Positions 9,650-18,610 are shown, numbered from the stretch's first letter. The stretch is 64,000 nt of DNA from Agrobacterium sp. RAC06 (GCF_001713475.1 NZ_CP016500.1:248001-312000); one strand, 5' to 3'. Program-made: numbers and translations. The notes: generated by a model not told the origin, from the letters alone.

Positions 9650-10128
9650 TATTGGTAACCATCGGCACTCAGCTACCGTTCGACCGTTTAATTAGAGAAG
9701 TTGATTCTGTCGCTCGGTGCACAGACGAAGAATTTTTCGGCCAAGTTGGCAGTGGAAAATATAAGCCGGAGAACTTTCCTTATGTCGATAAGCTGTTTCC
9801 TCATGAGTTCGAAGCTAAAGTCAAAGAAGCGCGGGCCATAATTGGACATGCTGGCATTGGTACCGTGTTGACTGGTCAGAAATACAATAAACCGGTAATT
9901 CTTATGCCTCGGATGAGAAAATTTCATGAGCATCGAAATGATCACCAAGTCGCTACGGCATCTCGCTTGACCGATATTGCGGGGGTGTACATTTTCCAAG
10001 ACGCCAATTCGTTGCTCAAAATCCTGAAATTACAAGAATTAGGGTCCGCAGTGATGGACCTCCGAAACCGAGACAGCTTTGTAACGAATCTTCGCAGAGA
10101 ACTGAAGCTCATGACCAAAGGGGACTGA
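9646..10128 (+). CDS. PssE-like (Alg13-type) glycosyltransferase catalytic subunit
   Basis: This 160-residue Alg13-like protein is the catalytic half of the split glucuronosyltransferase. It begins with VTIGTQLPFDRLI and has GHAGIGTVL followed by KPVILMPR and HEHRNDHQ, the donor-binding region of GT28-like enzymes. The start is TTG at 9646, whose bases overlap the TGA of the PssD-like gene, so the two are tightly coupled and probably made in equal amounts. The initiator is unusual, but no ATG lies near enough to keep the first strand. Confidence 0.85.
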   Translation: MILVTIGTQLPFDRLIREVDSVARCTDEEFFGQVGSGKYKPENFPYVDKLFPHEFEAKVKEARAIIGHAGIGTVLTGQKYNKPVILMPRMRKFHEHRNDHQVATASRLTDIAGVYIFQDANSLLKILKLQELGSAVMDLRNRDSFVTNLRRELKLMTKGD

Positions 10129-10133
10129 AGCCT

Positions 10134-11456
10134 ATGACCCCCAAGTTGGTGGCCCGTATCGCAAAAGGTGGTTTCGTCGTAGGGTCGATCAAGCTTGCCG
10201 GGCTGGTTGTGAGTTTTTTATTTTTGCTCACAATTGCCCGTTATCTTGATCCAGTACGGTTTGGAATTTTTGCGTCTGCCTTTTCAGTTTCGCTAATGTT
10301 AGGCGCCATCTGCACATTTGGTCAGCATACCGCCGTGTTGCGGTTTTGGCCAGCGTTTGATGAAGTCGAGGATACCACATCGGCAGTCTATTCGGTACAG
10401 CGCAGCCTTGTTCTATGCCTACTGTTATGCATTGTCGCAGTCGCGTTTTCTTTGGTACTATGGCAAGCTGAGTATACGTTTATTAGCTTTGGTGACGATC
10501 CACGTATTTGGCTCATGATTGCGGCGCTCGGAACTGCGTTGGCTGTCTCCAATGTTCTAATGAGTGTCTTCCGTGCAATGCACTATACGTTGGTCGCTTT
10601 TCTGCCGCAAAACGTTTTCTGGCGCGTGCTGGCGATGCCGGTTGCTCTTTTTCCGATGACTTGGGCGGAACCTGGAACTGTCCTGGCAGTCACGTCAGGA
10701 GTGCTTTGGCTATTAAATTTTGCTCAATTTGCAATTTTGGTGCTTAAGATGCCTGCGGTTGCAGATTTTAGGCTTAAGAGGAAGGTTCTGGCCGAGACAA
10801 GGCATACTTTACGCGCAACCCAACTGGGATTGTGGGGCAACGCCGTGATTGGCCCCCTACAACAACAAGGTTCAACTGTAGTCGTCGGAATGGCCCTTGG
10901 CCCCCTTGAGGCGGGTGCTTTCTTTGCTGCCTTGCGTCTCGCAAATCTGCTTTCCATTGTCGAGGTGGCCGCGAACCAGATCACCGGGCCCATGATGTCG
11001 AGGTCCTGGCGAAGCGGTAGACTGGAGGAAGTTAAAGACATCGTCTCCACCGCAGTTGTGTTGTCAACCGCGATAGCGATTGTCGGAATGCTTGTATACG
11101 TTGGTCTCGGCGGGTGGATGCTGGTTAGTTTCGATCCAAGTTATGGCTTTGCGTATACTGCGCTTATAATTTTGTGCGGTGCGCAAGTCGTTAACACGTT
11201 TTGTGGCCCGAATGCGCTTCTGCTGCTCATGTCAGGCCATCAAAATAGCATCCTCATGATAAGGTCAGCTGCCGCTCTATTAGGATTAGGGCTCACTTAC
11301 GCACTTGGCATGATTGGAGGAGTTTCACTTGCCGCGTTCGGAACTGCGCTCGGTGTTGCGCTGCTTAACGTCCTCGGAATGATTGAATGCTCGCGTGTGA
11401 CCGGCGTGTCCACCTCGTTCAACGGTGTACTGCGCAGATTTCGAGATACGAAGTGA
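10134..11456 (+). CDS. Wzx-type polysaccharide flippase (MOP superfamily)
   Basis: The 440 residues form about twelve hydrophobic spans; the N-terminus (GGFVVGSIKLAGLVVSFLF, then ARYLDPVRFG) is typical of oligosaccharide flippases of the MOP superfamily. It should move the undecaprenyl-linked repeat unit across the inner membrane. It starts six bases after the PssE-like gene and is followed within ten bases by a Wzy-like polymerase, the usual partner. Codon use is AT-rich like its neighbours, consistent with a transferred block. Confidence 0.85.
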   Translation: MTPKLVARIAKGGFVVGSIKLAGLVVSFLFLLTIARYLDPVRFGIFASAFSVSLMLGAICTFGQHTAVLRFWPAFDEVEDTTSAVYSVQRSLVLCLLLCIVAVAFSLVLWQAEYTFISFGDDPRIWLMIAALGTALAVSNVLMSVFRAMHYTLVAFLPQNVFWRVLAMPVALFPMTWAEPGTVLAVTSGVLWLLNFAQFAILVLKMPAVADFRLKRKVLAETRHTLRATQLGLWGNAVIGPLQQQGSTVVVGMALGPLEAGAFFAALRLANLLSIVEVAANQITGPMMSRSWRSGRLEEVKDIVSTAVVLSTAIAIVGMLVYVGLGGWMLVSFDPSYGFAYTALIILCGAQVVNTFCGPNALLLLMSGHQNSILMIRSAAALLGLGLTYALGMIGGVSLAAFGTALGVALLNVLGMIECSRVTGVSTSFNGVLRRFRDTK

Positions 11457-11464
11457 GGGGCAAG

Positions 11465-12751
11465 ATGCCGAGCTCAAATGACGGTCTGCCATTGCTAGTT
11501 AGCGGTGAAACAAGTTGGCGGCATGATAAAGATAACGGTGGAGCGGCTAAACACAGAAGCTCGAATACTTTATCAGCTGCATTGACCGCTCTATGTTGGC
11601 TGCTAGTCGTCTCTCAAGCTAGCCACATGATAGCTCCACCTTCACTCAGTGGCGCGATATCGTCGCTTGCGCAATTTGGTCTTATGCTATGTATGATAGT
11701 ATTTGTTCTGGCCGCGTTCACTGGAACATCGGGGAGGCATCAGGTAGCTGGGCTAATTTCGGTCTTATACCTGATGCATTTTTCTTTTTCTTCTTCGATT
11801 TCTGAAACCTTCCAGCTTTCTGAAGCTTTCCGGCGATTCGCTCCTATTTTTGCTCTATTGACGTTCTACATGGTTCCAAAGCGGACGAACTTTGACCGCA
11901 TTCATTTCACTGCAGTCGCGTTGGTTTGGCTGTCTCTCCTCTATGTTCTCAATAGTCCCGCCTATTTTCACGAAAGTGAGTTTTTCGCAAATGCTGGCGA
12001 TAGGCAACCGCGCTTGTGGCCGTTCATCGAGGAAAGCCCTCATTCCACAGGCTATTACATCGGCGCCCTCGCGATAATATGTCTTGTGACGATACCTGCG
12101 AAGTCGCGGCAGCCGTACACGTGGTTCGTGGCGCTGACATTTTGCATCTCTATCTACATTTTGCTCGGTCTAAGGTCTTCACAGGCTATATTAACTTTCC
12201 TAGCGTTCTGCGCGGGAGCTCTTGTGTCTGACCATCGCGTAGCATTGGTGTGGCGAACTGCAACAGTGGTTCTAGGTATCATGTTATCTGCTTATGTTGT
12301 TGCTCGTCAGATTCTCTATAATATAGATCTAATGGGTTACGTAGATATTTATCGAATGGGCTCCGGACGAATTGGTACATGGCTTGGGCGAATAGACGAT
12401 TTTTCTCATCGATCACTTCTCGAGATGTTGATAGGTAGTGGCCCGGGCTCTGACGTATACAGAGGTGCGATGTGGACCTATGAAGCAACGGCACACAATA
12501 CATTCATTACATATCTTATCGAGTATGGTCTGGTTGGTTTTGTCTTCCTTTTGGTGACTATCGCATATCTTCCACGCCTATTCGGTAAAATAATTATCCC
12601 CGTATTGGTCGCAACGATAGCGTCGTCTTTGATTGGAAATGGGCTACTTATGCGGCCGCTTCCGATGCTTCTTTATTTATTTGCTGGCTATCTATGGTAT
12701 GCCAAATTTATGCGCGGCAGAATGCCTGAAGTTGCCGAACCAAAAAAATGA
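11465..12751 (+). CDS. Wzy-like polysaccharide polymerase / O-antigen ligase family protein
   Basis: I use ATG 11465 (GAGGGG at 11455-11460) rather than an upstream in-frame start inside wzx. The 428 residues contain about ten to eleven membrane spans after a 35-residue polar N-terminus. The large loop region holds RMGSGRIGTWLGRID and later TAHNTFITYLIEYGLVGF, the conserved H-N pattern of O-antigen ligase/polymerase proteins. Polymerisation of the repeat unit is inferred from its place between wzx and the glycosyltransferase. Its last four bases overlap the next start. Confidence 0.75.
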   Translation: MPSSNDGLPLLVSGETSWRHDKDNGGAAKHRSSNTLSAALTALCWLLVVSQASHMIAPPSLSGAISSLAQFGLMLCMIVFVLAAFTGTSGRHQVAGLISVLYLMHFSFSSSISETFQLSEAFRRFAPIFALLTFYMVPKRTNFDRIHFTAVALVWLSLLYVLNSPAYFHESEFFANAGDRQPRLWPFIEESPHSTGYYIGALAIICLVTIPAKSRQPYTWFVALTFCISIYILLGLRSSQAILTFLAFCAGALVSDHRVALVWRTATVVLGIMLSAYVVARQILYNIDLMGYVDIYRMGSGRIGTWLGRIDDFSHRSLLEMLIGSGPGSDVYRGAMWTYEATAHNTFITYLIEYGLVGFVFLLVTIAYLPRLFGKIIIPVLVATIASSLIGNGLLMRPLPMLLYLFAGYLWYAKFMRGRMPEVAEPKK

Positions 12752-13854
12752 ACTCTTGGGGTAAAGTGATGAAAGTATTAGTTATGGGACACTCTGCTGG
12801 CCAGATTGGTGGGGTAAGTAATTTTCTGCGTATGATGCAGGAGAAGGCCGGTGCGCGCCATCAGATCGACCTATTTACGGTGGGGCCTAGAGATACTGAA
12901 AGTGGTGCCCTTGCCCGGTCGCTCCGGCTGTTGTCCGATTATTTTGCCTTTATCGGATTTGCAAAGAAGGACTACGACCTCATTCATGTGAATCCGTCAC
13001 TTGACAAACGCTCATTCGTCAGAACGCTTGTATTCTTGCTGATATGCATCATGTTTCGAAAGAAATCTGTCGTTTTTTTTCGCGGGTGGGATTGGGACGC
13101 CTTTCGGTTCTTCTTCGTTAAGTCCAATCCTGTGGGGAAGATCGCCAGGTGGATACTTTCCAACTCAGCCGGATTCATAGTTTTGGCTCCGTCTTTCAAA
13201 ACTGAACTTAGTCGTTTTTTCCCGACACACCGCATAGATGTATTGACTACCATGTTTGATGGTAAATACATGCCTGTTTCAAATTTCAAGTTTTACGATA
13301 GCCCACGAATGCTTTTCATGTCACGTTTCATAGATAGTAAAGGCGGTATTGCTGCTATCGATGCTTACGTCGAGATTGCAAAGGTTTACCCGGATGCAAC
13401 CTTAGTCATGGCTGGTGATGGACCGAAGCGTGTCGACTGGGAGAACTATGCGGTTTCGCTAGGTCAGGCTGCGCATGGTGTGAATTTCGTTGGATATGTA
13501 AAAGCTGAAACAAAATTGGCGGCTCTCTCTGATGCGAATATCTTTCTCATGCCGACAAGCCATCCAGAAGGGATGCCAAATGCTCTAATGGAGGCAATGG
13601 GTGCGGGTTTGATACCCGTCGTAACTGAAGCGGGTGGCACGTTCGACGCGATAAAGCATGGCGAGTTGGGTTATATGCTAAGCGAGCCGTCAGCGAAAGA
13701 AATGCTTCATGCTGTAACTTCAATTATGTCCAATCCTACTGGATCGACTGAAATGTCCAAAGCCCTGAGACTGCATGCCTGGGAAAATTTCGAGTCGAAC
13801 GCAGTTACCTCGCGGGTAATTAATATCTACGAGGAAATTGTCTTTGCTGGCTAA
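12748..13854 (+). CDS. GT4-family glycosyltransferase
   Basis: A retaining GT-B fold transferase of 368 residues. The N-terminal half has GHSAGQIGGVSNFLR; the C-terminal donor domain has LFMSRFIDSKGG, VMAGDGPKR and the E-x7-E signature in SHPEGMPNALMEAMGAG. It would add one sugar to the growing lipid-linked repeat in the cytoplasm. ATG 12748 overlaps the polymerase stop; ATG 12769 is a possible alternative start. It overlaps the pyruvyltransferase region at its end. Donor sugar and linkage cannot be read from the sequence. Confidence 0.85.
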   Translation: MNSWGKVMKVLVMGHSAGQIGGVSNFLRMMQEKAGARHQIDLFTVGPRDTESGALARSLRLLSDYFAFIGFAKKDYDLIHVNPSLDKRSFVRTLVFLLICIMFRKKSVVFFRGWDWDAFRFFFVKSNPVGKIARWILSNSAGFIVLAPSFKTELSRFFPTHRIDVLTTMFDGKYMPVSNFKFYDSPRMLFMSRFIDSKGGIAAIDAYVEIAKVYPDATLVMAGDGPKRVDWENYAVSLGQAAHGVNFVGYVKAETKLAALSDANIFLMPTSHPEGMPNALMEAMGAGLIPVVTEAGGTFDAIKHGELGYMLSEPSAKEMLHAVTSIMSNPTGSTEMSKALRLHAWENFESNAVTSRVINIYEEIVFAG

Positions 13855-13897
13855 TCGTAGCGCAAAAAGTGGCAATCCTCGGCTGGAGCGGAATCAG

Positions 13898-15013
13898 ATG
13901 TTGAGTAAAGATCGTAGTAAAAGTGTCGTTTGCTATATCTATTTAAAGACAAATTTTTTAAATGTTGGTGATGCCCTTATTAATAAAGAGTTACTCAAAA
14001 TACTTACAGAATTTTCCGATGTTGTCGTAGACGTATCTGGTGCTCCAACTGCATTTGTAGACAGCTTGAGCATCAATGAGCTGCCAAACGTGGCGGTCCG
14101 TCGGATGGGGCCATTTCGACTGTATATGAGTATGGTCAGGGATAAAATGTTAGGAAAGCGGGTAGTTTACGTGTTGATGCCCGGTGGGAACCGAGGTGAA
14201 AAAAGCTTTGCCCTTTATCTGTTAAACGTTCTTTACAACGGTTATCTCGCAATTATGCGTATCTCTGGAGTCAGGTTGGTACAATTTGGCGTCAGTTTCG
14301 AGCATCTTGGGCCACGATATGTGAAAATACTTCGTGGGCGTTCGAAATTTATAGACGCTATTTTTGTCCGTGATCAGATGAGTCTTCAGTATGCAACGAA
14401 ACTAGGTATAAAGATTGCAGGTCTTATGCCAGATCTTGCCTTTAATCTAAATTTTGACAGGTTAGGATTTGCTTCGCGCACAGACGTTGTTCCTACCCCT
14501 GCGCGAATTGCTCTATCGTTTCGTACGGACGGTAAGCATGCTTCTGAAGAGGAGGTGACGCTTTTCGTTCACGCTGTGAAGAAGCGTTACCCCAAGAATC
14601 CGCTGAGGTTCGTTTCGCAAGTAAAGTCAGATGCACGCTTCATGAGACAGCTTGCCGACCGGTTTGGGGCCGACGGAGACGGCGATGTGGATTTTATGGA
14701 GATTGTAAACGACCCGTATGACTTCAGAACTGTTTATGCTGATTGTTCAATTATTTTTTCTAACAGACTTCATGCCTTGTTAATGGCGATGGCTAGTGGG
14801 TGCATTCCTTTTGCCGTCCTAAATGATGAAAGTGGAGAGAAAGTACGCGGTGTTTTCCAGGAGATACGACTTGAAGGTAATGTTCTCTGCGTTTCTGATG
14901 AATTAAGTATGATTGACATGCGAGAAAGCATACCTCAAGAATCTGTGAAAATCGTTGAGGCCTCAAAGCAGATGCTGAGGAGCGTCATATCTTTGGCGGT
15001 GTTGCGTAGTTGA
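13898..15013 (+). CDS. Polysaccharide pyruvyltransferase family protein
   Basis: It likely adds a pyruvate ketal to a sugar of the polymer using phosphoenolpyruvate. Family marks include NVGDALINKELL near the N-terminus, MPGGNRGEKS, FVRDQMSLQYA, MPDLAFNL and the late SNRLHALLMAMASGCIPFAVL. I prefer ATG 13898 with GGAG at 13885-13888. A TTG at 13838 inside the previous gene, with GAGGAA just before it, is also possible and would add 20 residues. This is the last gene of the AT-rich block; insertion sequences follow 150 bases later. Confidence 0.8.
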   Translation: MLSKDRSKSVVCYIYLKTNFLNVGDALINKELLKILTEFSDVVVDVSGAPTAFVDSLSINELPNVAVRRMGPFRLYMSMVRDKMLGKRVVYVLMPGGNRGEKSFALYLLNVLYNGYLAIMRISGVRLVQFGVSFEHLGPRYVKILRGRSKFIDAIFVRDQMSLQYATKLGIKIAGLMPDLAFNLNFDRLGFASRTDVVPTPARIALSFRTDGKHASEEEVTLFVHAVKKRYPKNPLRFVSQVKSDARFMRQLADRFGADGDGDVDFMEIVNDPYDFRTVYADCSIIFSNRLHALLMAMASGCIPFAVLNDESGEKVRGVFQEIRLEGNVLCVSDELSMIDMRESIPQESVKIVEASKQMLRSVISLAVLRS

Positions 15014-15039
15014 ATAGGCCTAAATCACATGTTGTGGTC

Positions 15040-16085
15040 TGGAGAAGGACTTGGAAATGCCCCTTATGAACAGGACAGGGGTAATATGTTGGTTATGGGA
15101 TGGCCCGCCCTTCCGAGGACATCGAGTATGATGTCCCTTTCTTGAAGGGAAAGGAGCAGAGCCATGCAGATTTCTATCTTGGGCATCGACATCGGGAAGA
15201 ACAGCTGCAGTGTTGTTGGGGTAGATGATCGCGGCGCCGTAGTTGTCCGCCGGACGATGCGGCGACAGACATTGATTGAACTCGTTGAGAAGCTGCCAGC
15301 CTGCGTTATCGCGATGGAGGCCTGCTGTGGTGCTCACCATTTTGGCCGGCTCTTTGCCGCGAGAGGCCATGAGATCAGGCTGATGTCGCCGGAATACGTC
15401 CGCCCATATGTAAGGCGCAGAAGAATGATGACAGAGATGCCGAGGGCATTGCCGAGGCGGCATCTCGACCGACGATGCGGTTTGTCGATCTGAAGAGCCA
15501 GGAGCAGTTGGATATCCAGACGTTGCATCGGGTTCGATCCCGGCTGGTTGCGGAGCGAACGACCTTGATCAATCAGCTCCGTGCGGTTCTCCTGGAGAGA
15601 GGTGTCATATTCGCCGCGGGCCGCATGAAGTTCCAGTGCGCTCTGGACGGTCTCCTTTCCGAAGCTGATGAGATTATGTCACCGCGCATCCGCAGCCTGG
15701 TCATCGAATTGCGGGACGAGTGGCGAATGCTTGACAAGAAGATCGAGGCATTGAACGCTGAGTTCGTAGCACTCGCCAGGCAGAACATCGCGATGCGCCG
15801 CCTGACATCGATTCCCGGCATCGGCGTACTCAACGCTACGGCACTCGTTGCCGCAATTGGTGACGCCGGTAGTTTTAAGCATGCCCGAGATCTCGGAGCA
15901 TGGTTGGGGCTTGTGCCACGACAGTTCACCACCGGAGGCAAGGCACGTCTGCTTGGGATAACAAAGCGCGGCAACACTTATCTGCGAACTTTGCTGGTCC
16001 ATGGCGCTCGAGCGGCAATGCACACGCTCAGTCAAAGTGACACGCCAATCGGGCAATGGCTCCAGACTATGTTGTCCCGAGGCGT
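15040..16085 (+). mobile_element. IS110-family remnant, right end lost
   Basis: An IS110/IS1111-type transposase reading frame without its C-terminal end, cut at 16085 by an IS3-family element. The left limit is uncertain because this family lacks clear terminal repeats. The sequence beyond the IS3 element does not continue the transposase, so the right part has been deleted. Confidence 0.75.
15164..16085 (+). pseudogene. IS110-family transposase, frameshifted and truncated
   Basis: The N-terminal DEDD domain starts ISILGIDIGKN (first D), followed by VIAMEACCGAHHFG (E). At about 15411-15413 one base is missing: after YVRPYV the frame changes, while the next frame reads AQKNDDRDAEGIAEAA, the rest of the catalytic motif. 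The second frame continues with the Transposase_20 part ([52 protein letters not shown]) and then runs into the IS3 element. With one frameshift and a lost C-terminus it cannot be active. Confidence 0.85.
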
Positions 16086-16138
16086 TGAACCGCACCGGGT
16101 TTGCCGGAGGCTTCAACTTCTGAGAAAGTGGAGCCATC

Positions 16139-16474
16139 ATGAGCAAGACAACGAACAAGTTTTCACCTGAAGTCCGCAACCGTGCCGTCCGTATGGTGCT
16201 GGACCACGAGGCAGACCACCCGTCGCGGTGGGCGGCCGTTTCATCTATCGCGGCCAAGATCGGCTGCTCGGCAGCTACGTTGCATGAATGGGTGAAGAAG
16301 AGCGAGGTCGATAGCGGCAAACGCGCCGGCTTGCCGAGCGATGTGGCCGAGAAGATGAAGGCTCTTGAGCGGGAGAACCGCGAGCTTCGTCAGGCCAACG
16401 AGATTCTGCGCAAGGCGTCGGCCTATTTCGCCATGGCCCCTAACGGCGAATGCAAGCATTCGCCTGTCGGGTAA
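16139..16474 (+). CDS. IS3-family transposase OrfA
   Basis: 111 residues with an N-terminal helix-turn-helix ([15 protein letters not shown], then [18 protein letters not shown]) and a leucine-zipper-like helix ([28 protein letters not shown]). It binds the element ends and normally forms OrfAB by -1 frameshift. Here the end differs from relatives: after FAMA an extra stretch of about 40 bases gives [11 protein letters not shown] and a stop. The usual tail, KLDRPFKR, lies in another frame just after. orfA and orfB therefore end up in the same frame, separated by a stop codon. Confidence 0.85.
   Translation: MSKTTNKFSPEVRNRAVRMVLDHEADHPSRWAAVSSIAAKIGCSAATLHEWVKKSEVDSGKRAGLPSDVAEKMKALERENRELRQANEILRKASAYFAMAPNGECKHSPVG
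16445..16464. repeat. Perfect hairpin at the orfA-orfB junction
   Basis: Nine-base arms GGCGAATGC and GCATTCGCC are separated by only AA. It lies within the extra stretch near the end of orfA, exactly where IS3 elements carry frameshift-stimulating structures. It may be such a signal or a small inserted palindrome that damaged the frameshift site. Confidence 0.6.
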
Positions 16475-16501
16475 GAGGAAGCTCGACCGCCCCTTCAAGC
16501 G

Positions 16502-17407
16502 ATGATTTCGTTCATCGACGAATACCGTGGTGTGTTCGGGGTCGAGCCGATCTGCAGACTGCTGCCGATCGCCCCATCAACCTACTACGAGAATGTCGCC
16601 AAACGCCCGGACGTGGATCGCCTGTCGATCCGCGCCCGCAGCGATATCGGCCTGAAGATCGAGATACGTCGGGTCTTCGAACAGAACTTCCGCGTCTATG
16701 GCGTTCGCAAGGTCTGGCGGCAATTTAAGCGTGAAGGCTTTGAGGTCGCCCGCTGCAGTGTCGCCAGACTTATGAAGTCGATGAGCCTGCAGGGGATCAT
16801 CCGAGGAAAGCCGATCCGCACGACATCCTCGGACAAGTCGGCCCCGAGCCCGCTTGACCGGGTTAACCGCCAGTTCAAAGCCCCTGCACCAAACAGGCTA
16901 TGGGTTTCGGATTTTACCTATGTCGCCACCTGGCAGGGCTTCGTCTACGTTGCCTTTGTCATCGACGTCTTCGCTCGTCGCATCGTCGGCTGGCGGGCGA
17001 GCCGGACGGCGCATGCTGGCTTTCTCCTCGATGCCCTGGAGCAGGCTCTTCATGATCGGCGTCCCGTTCATAGCGGCGGCCTCGTGCATCACTCGGATCG
17101 CGGTGTTCAATACGTGTCCATCCGCTATTCCGAGCGGTTGGCAGAAGCAGGTATCGAGCCATCTGTCGGAAGCGTCGGCGACAGTTACGACAACGCCCTC
17201 GCAGAAACGATCAACGGTCTTTACAAGGCCGAGGTCATTCATCGACTCGGACCATGGAGGAGCTTCGAAGCGGTCGAGTTCGCTACCTTGGAATGGGTTG
17301 ACTGGTTCAACCACCGGCGTCTCCTGGAGCCAATCGGGAATATACCGCCAGCCGAAGCTGAAGAGCGACATTACGCCATGCTGGACGAAGCAGCCATGGC
17401 CGCATAG
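16502..17407 (+). CDS. IS3-family transposase OrfB (DDE integrase domain)
   Basis: 301 residues with HTH_21 near the start (YRGVFGVEPICRLL, RVYGVRKVWRQFKREGF) and a complete rve core. The DDE acids are seen in LWVSDFTYV (first D), HHSDRGVQYVS (second D) and DNALAETINGLYK (E, with the usual K spaced after it). The frame is intact, so catalytic activity is possible. However, its fusion to OrfA would need stop-codon bypass or two frameshifts in this copy. Confidence 0.88.
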   Translation: MISFIDEYRGVFGVEPICRLLPIAPSTYYENVAKRPDVDRLSIRARSDIGLKIEIRRVFEQNFRVYGVRKVWRQFKREGFEVARCSVARLMKSMSLQGIIRGKPIRTTSSDKSAPSPLDRVNRQFKAPAPNRLWVSDFTYVATWQGFVYVAFVIDVFARRIVGWRASRTAHAGFLLDALEQALHDRRPVHSGGLVHHSDRGVQYVSIRYSERLAEAGIEPSVGSVGDSYDNALAETINGLYKAEVIHRLGPWRSFEAVEFATLEWVDWFNHRRLLEPIGNIPPAEAEERHYAMLDEAAMAA

Positions 17408-17446
17408 CTTAAACGAAATGGCCTCCGGCAAACCCGTTGCGGTTCA

Positions 17447-17790
17447 ATACGTTCCGCCTTCTTGATCTAAGCGAGAGAGTAGTCGGCCAGGATATCGAGC
17501 TCGAAGCCAAACTTGCTCACGGGGGAGGATTGCCCGAGCTTCTGCAGGATCAGGTTCCAATACATCTACTTGAAAACCTGGCGCCGGTTGCCCAAAATGT
17601 TATCGTCACTTGTTGCAAAGATGTGTAGCGTTGCTGCATTGCAACATTCTGCTGGTGGCTATCGACCAAAGTTAACTATTTGTTAAGTTTGCTAGTGACT
17701 GACCGTTTTGACTGCAGTAAGTGTTTTCTTAGAAGAGGCTAGGCGGTCTTTTCTTGTCCCGTTACGATCAATACATTCAGAGTTTGAGAT
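17447..17790 (+). other. Intergenic debris and promoter region before the ExoY-like gene
   Basis: A 344-base stretch after the IS3 element. A 63-codon open frame (17437-17628) overlaps the element end and matches nothing I know. The part from about 17640 is AT-rich and holds a dyad (separate entry) and TTGACT at 17708, so the promoter of the sugar transferase probably lies here. Confidence 0.5.
17672..17686. promoter_or_regulatory. Dyad TTAAC-N5-GTTAA before the ExoY-like gene
   Basis: Perfect five-base arms TTAAC and GTTAA around TATTT, 105 bases before the start. It resembles the dyad at 6688-6702 before ugd (same TAAC and GTTAA half-sites, same spacing). It is a candidate shared operator of the polysaccharide genes. 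Confidence 0.42.
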
Positions 17791-18474
17791 ATGGCAGAGC
17801 TGGGCGCCGTTGGTCATAGTCATGCGTTTGGATCCTCGATTGGTGGATCCGGCTTCCGCCGACCTAAGTCTATGGACCTTCTCTTGAAGAGGGCGCTTGA
17901 TGTTGTGGCTTCACTTTCGGTCCTCATTCTACTGATGCCTGCACTTTTATTGATAGCAATCCTTGTGCGGCTTGAGAGCCCCGGCTCGCCGATCTTTTCG
18001 CAGTTGCGCTGGGGAATGAATGGCAAGAAGATCCGTATCTATAAATTCCGTTCTATGCGTGCAGATCTTTGTGACTCCTCTGGCGTTGCACAGACCGTGA
18101 AAGATGACCCTCGGATTACCAGACTAGGTGCCTTCTTGCGTAAATCTAATCTCGATGAATTGCCGCAGTTGTTCAACGTGTTGATTGGTGACATGTCGCT
18201 CGTTGGACCGCGCTGTCATGCAATTGGCATGTTGGCAGGTGGAATGCTCTATGAAGAACTCGTACCGACCTATCATCAGCGTCACAAGATGCGCCCAGGT
18301 TTAACTGGCTTGGCACAGATGAGGGGTTTAAGGGGGCCTACCGACAAGGTTTCGAAGGCGAAAGCCCGCGTCCATGCTGATCTACATTATGTTGAAAATT
18401 TTTCCTTCATCTTAGACTTGAAGATTATCTTCGGCACGATCTGGTCGGAGTTGAAGGGTGGCAAGGGCTTCTGA
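17791..18474 (+). CDS. ExoY-type undecaprenyl-phosphate sugar-1-phosphate transferase
   Basis: The priming enzyme that loads the first sugar phosphate onto undecaprenyl phosphate. The 227 residues have a polar N-terminus, one membrane helix at about 36-60 (VVASLSVLILLMPALLLIAIL) and the bacterial sugar transferase domain: PIFSQLRWGMNGKKIRIYKFRSM, DDPRITRLGAFLRKSNLDELPQLFNVL, GDMSLVGPR and RPGLTGLAQMRG. Being the short form without the N-terminal transmembrane bundle, it is like ExoY rather than WcaJ. It belongs functionally with the 2117-15013 cluster but is separated from it by nested insertion sequences and has its own upstream dyad. Confidence 0.9.
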   Translation: MAELGAVGHSHAFGSSIGGSGFRRPKSMDLLLKRALDVVASLSVLILLMPALLLIAILVRLESPGSPIFSQLRWGMNGKKIRIYKFRSMRADLCDSSGVAQTVKDDPRITRLGAFLRKSNLDELPQLFNVLIGDMSLVGPRCHAIGMLAGGMLYEELVPTYHQRHKMRPGLTGLAQMRGLRGPTDKVSKAKARVHADLHYVENFSFILDLKIIFGTIWSELKGGKGF

Positions 18475-18610
18475 GCACGTTCGCTTCTTTCGGCTCGAGA
18501 CTCGAGTTCCTGTAGGTGACGAACATTTCAGAGAAGGCTACAGGTTTGGCGATACTTTTGGTAGAGTTACCCCCTAACAACCGGACAGGATCAGGTTTCG
18601 GTTTGACGGT

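Larger units (their letters stand above)
16086..17446 (+). mobile_element. IS3-family insertion sequence inside the IS110 remnant
   Basis: The ends are inverted repeats of 26 bases with one mismatch: 16086-16111 begins TGAACCGCACCGGG, and 17421-17446 is its reverse complement. The element is 1361 bp with orfA and orfB. The flanks (GCGT before, ATAC after) do not form a target duplication, which suggests a deletion next to the element after insertion. Confidence 0.9.

Noticed and set aside
17437..17628. 63-codon frame after the IS3 element
   Set aside because: It begins inside the element's inverted repeat, has no ribosome site and resembles no family; likely chance or debris.
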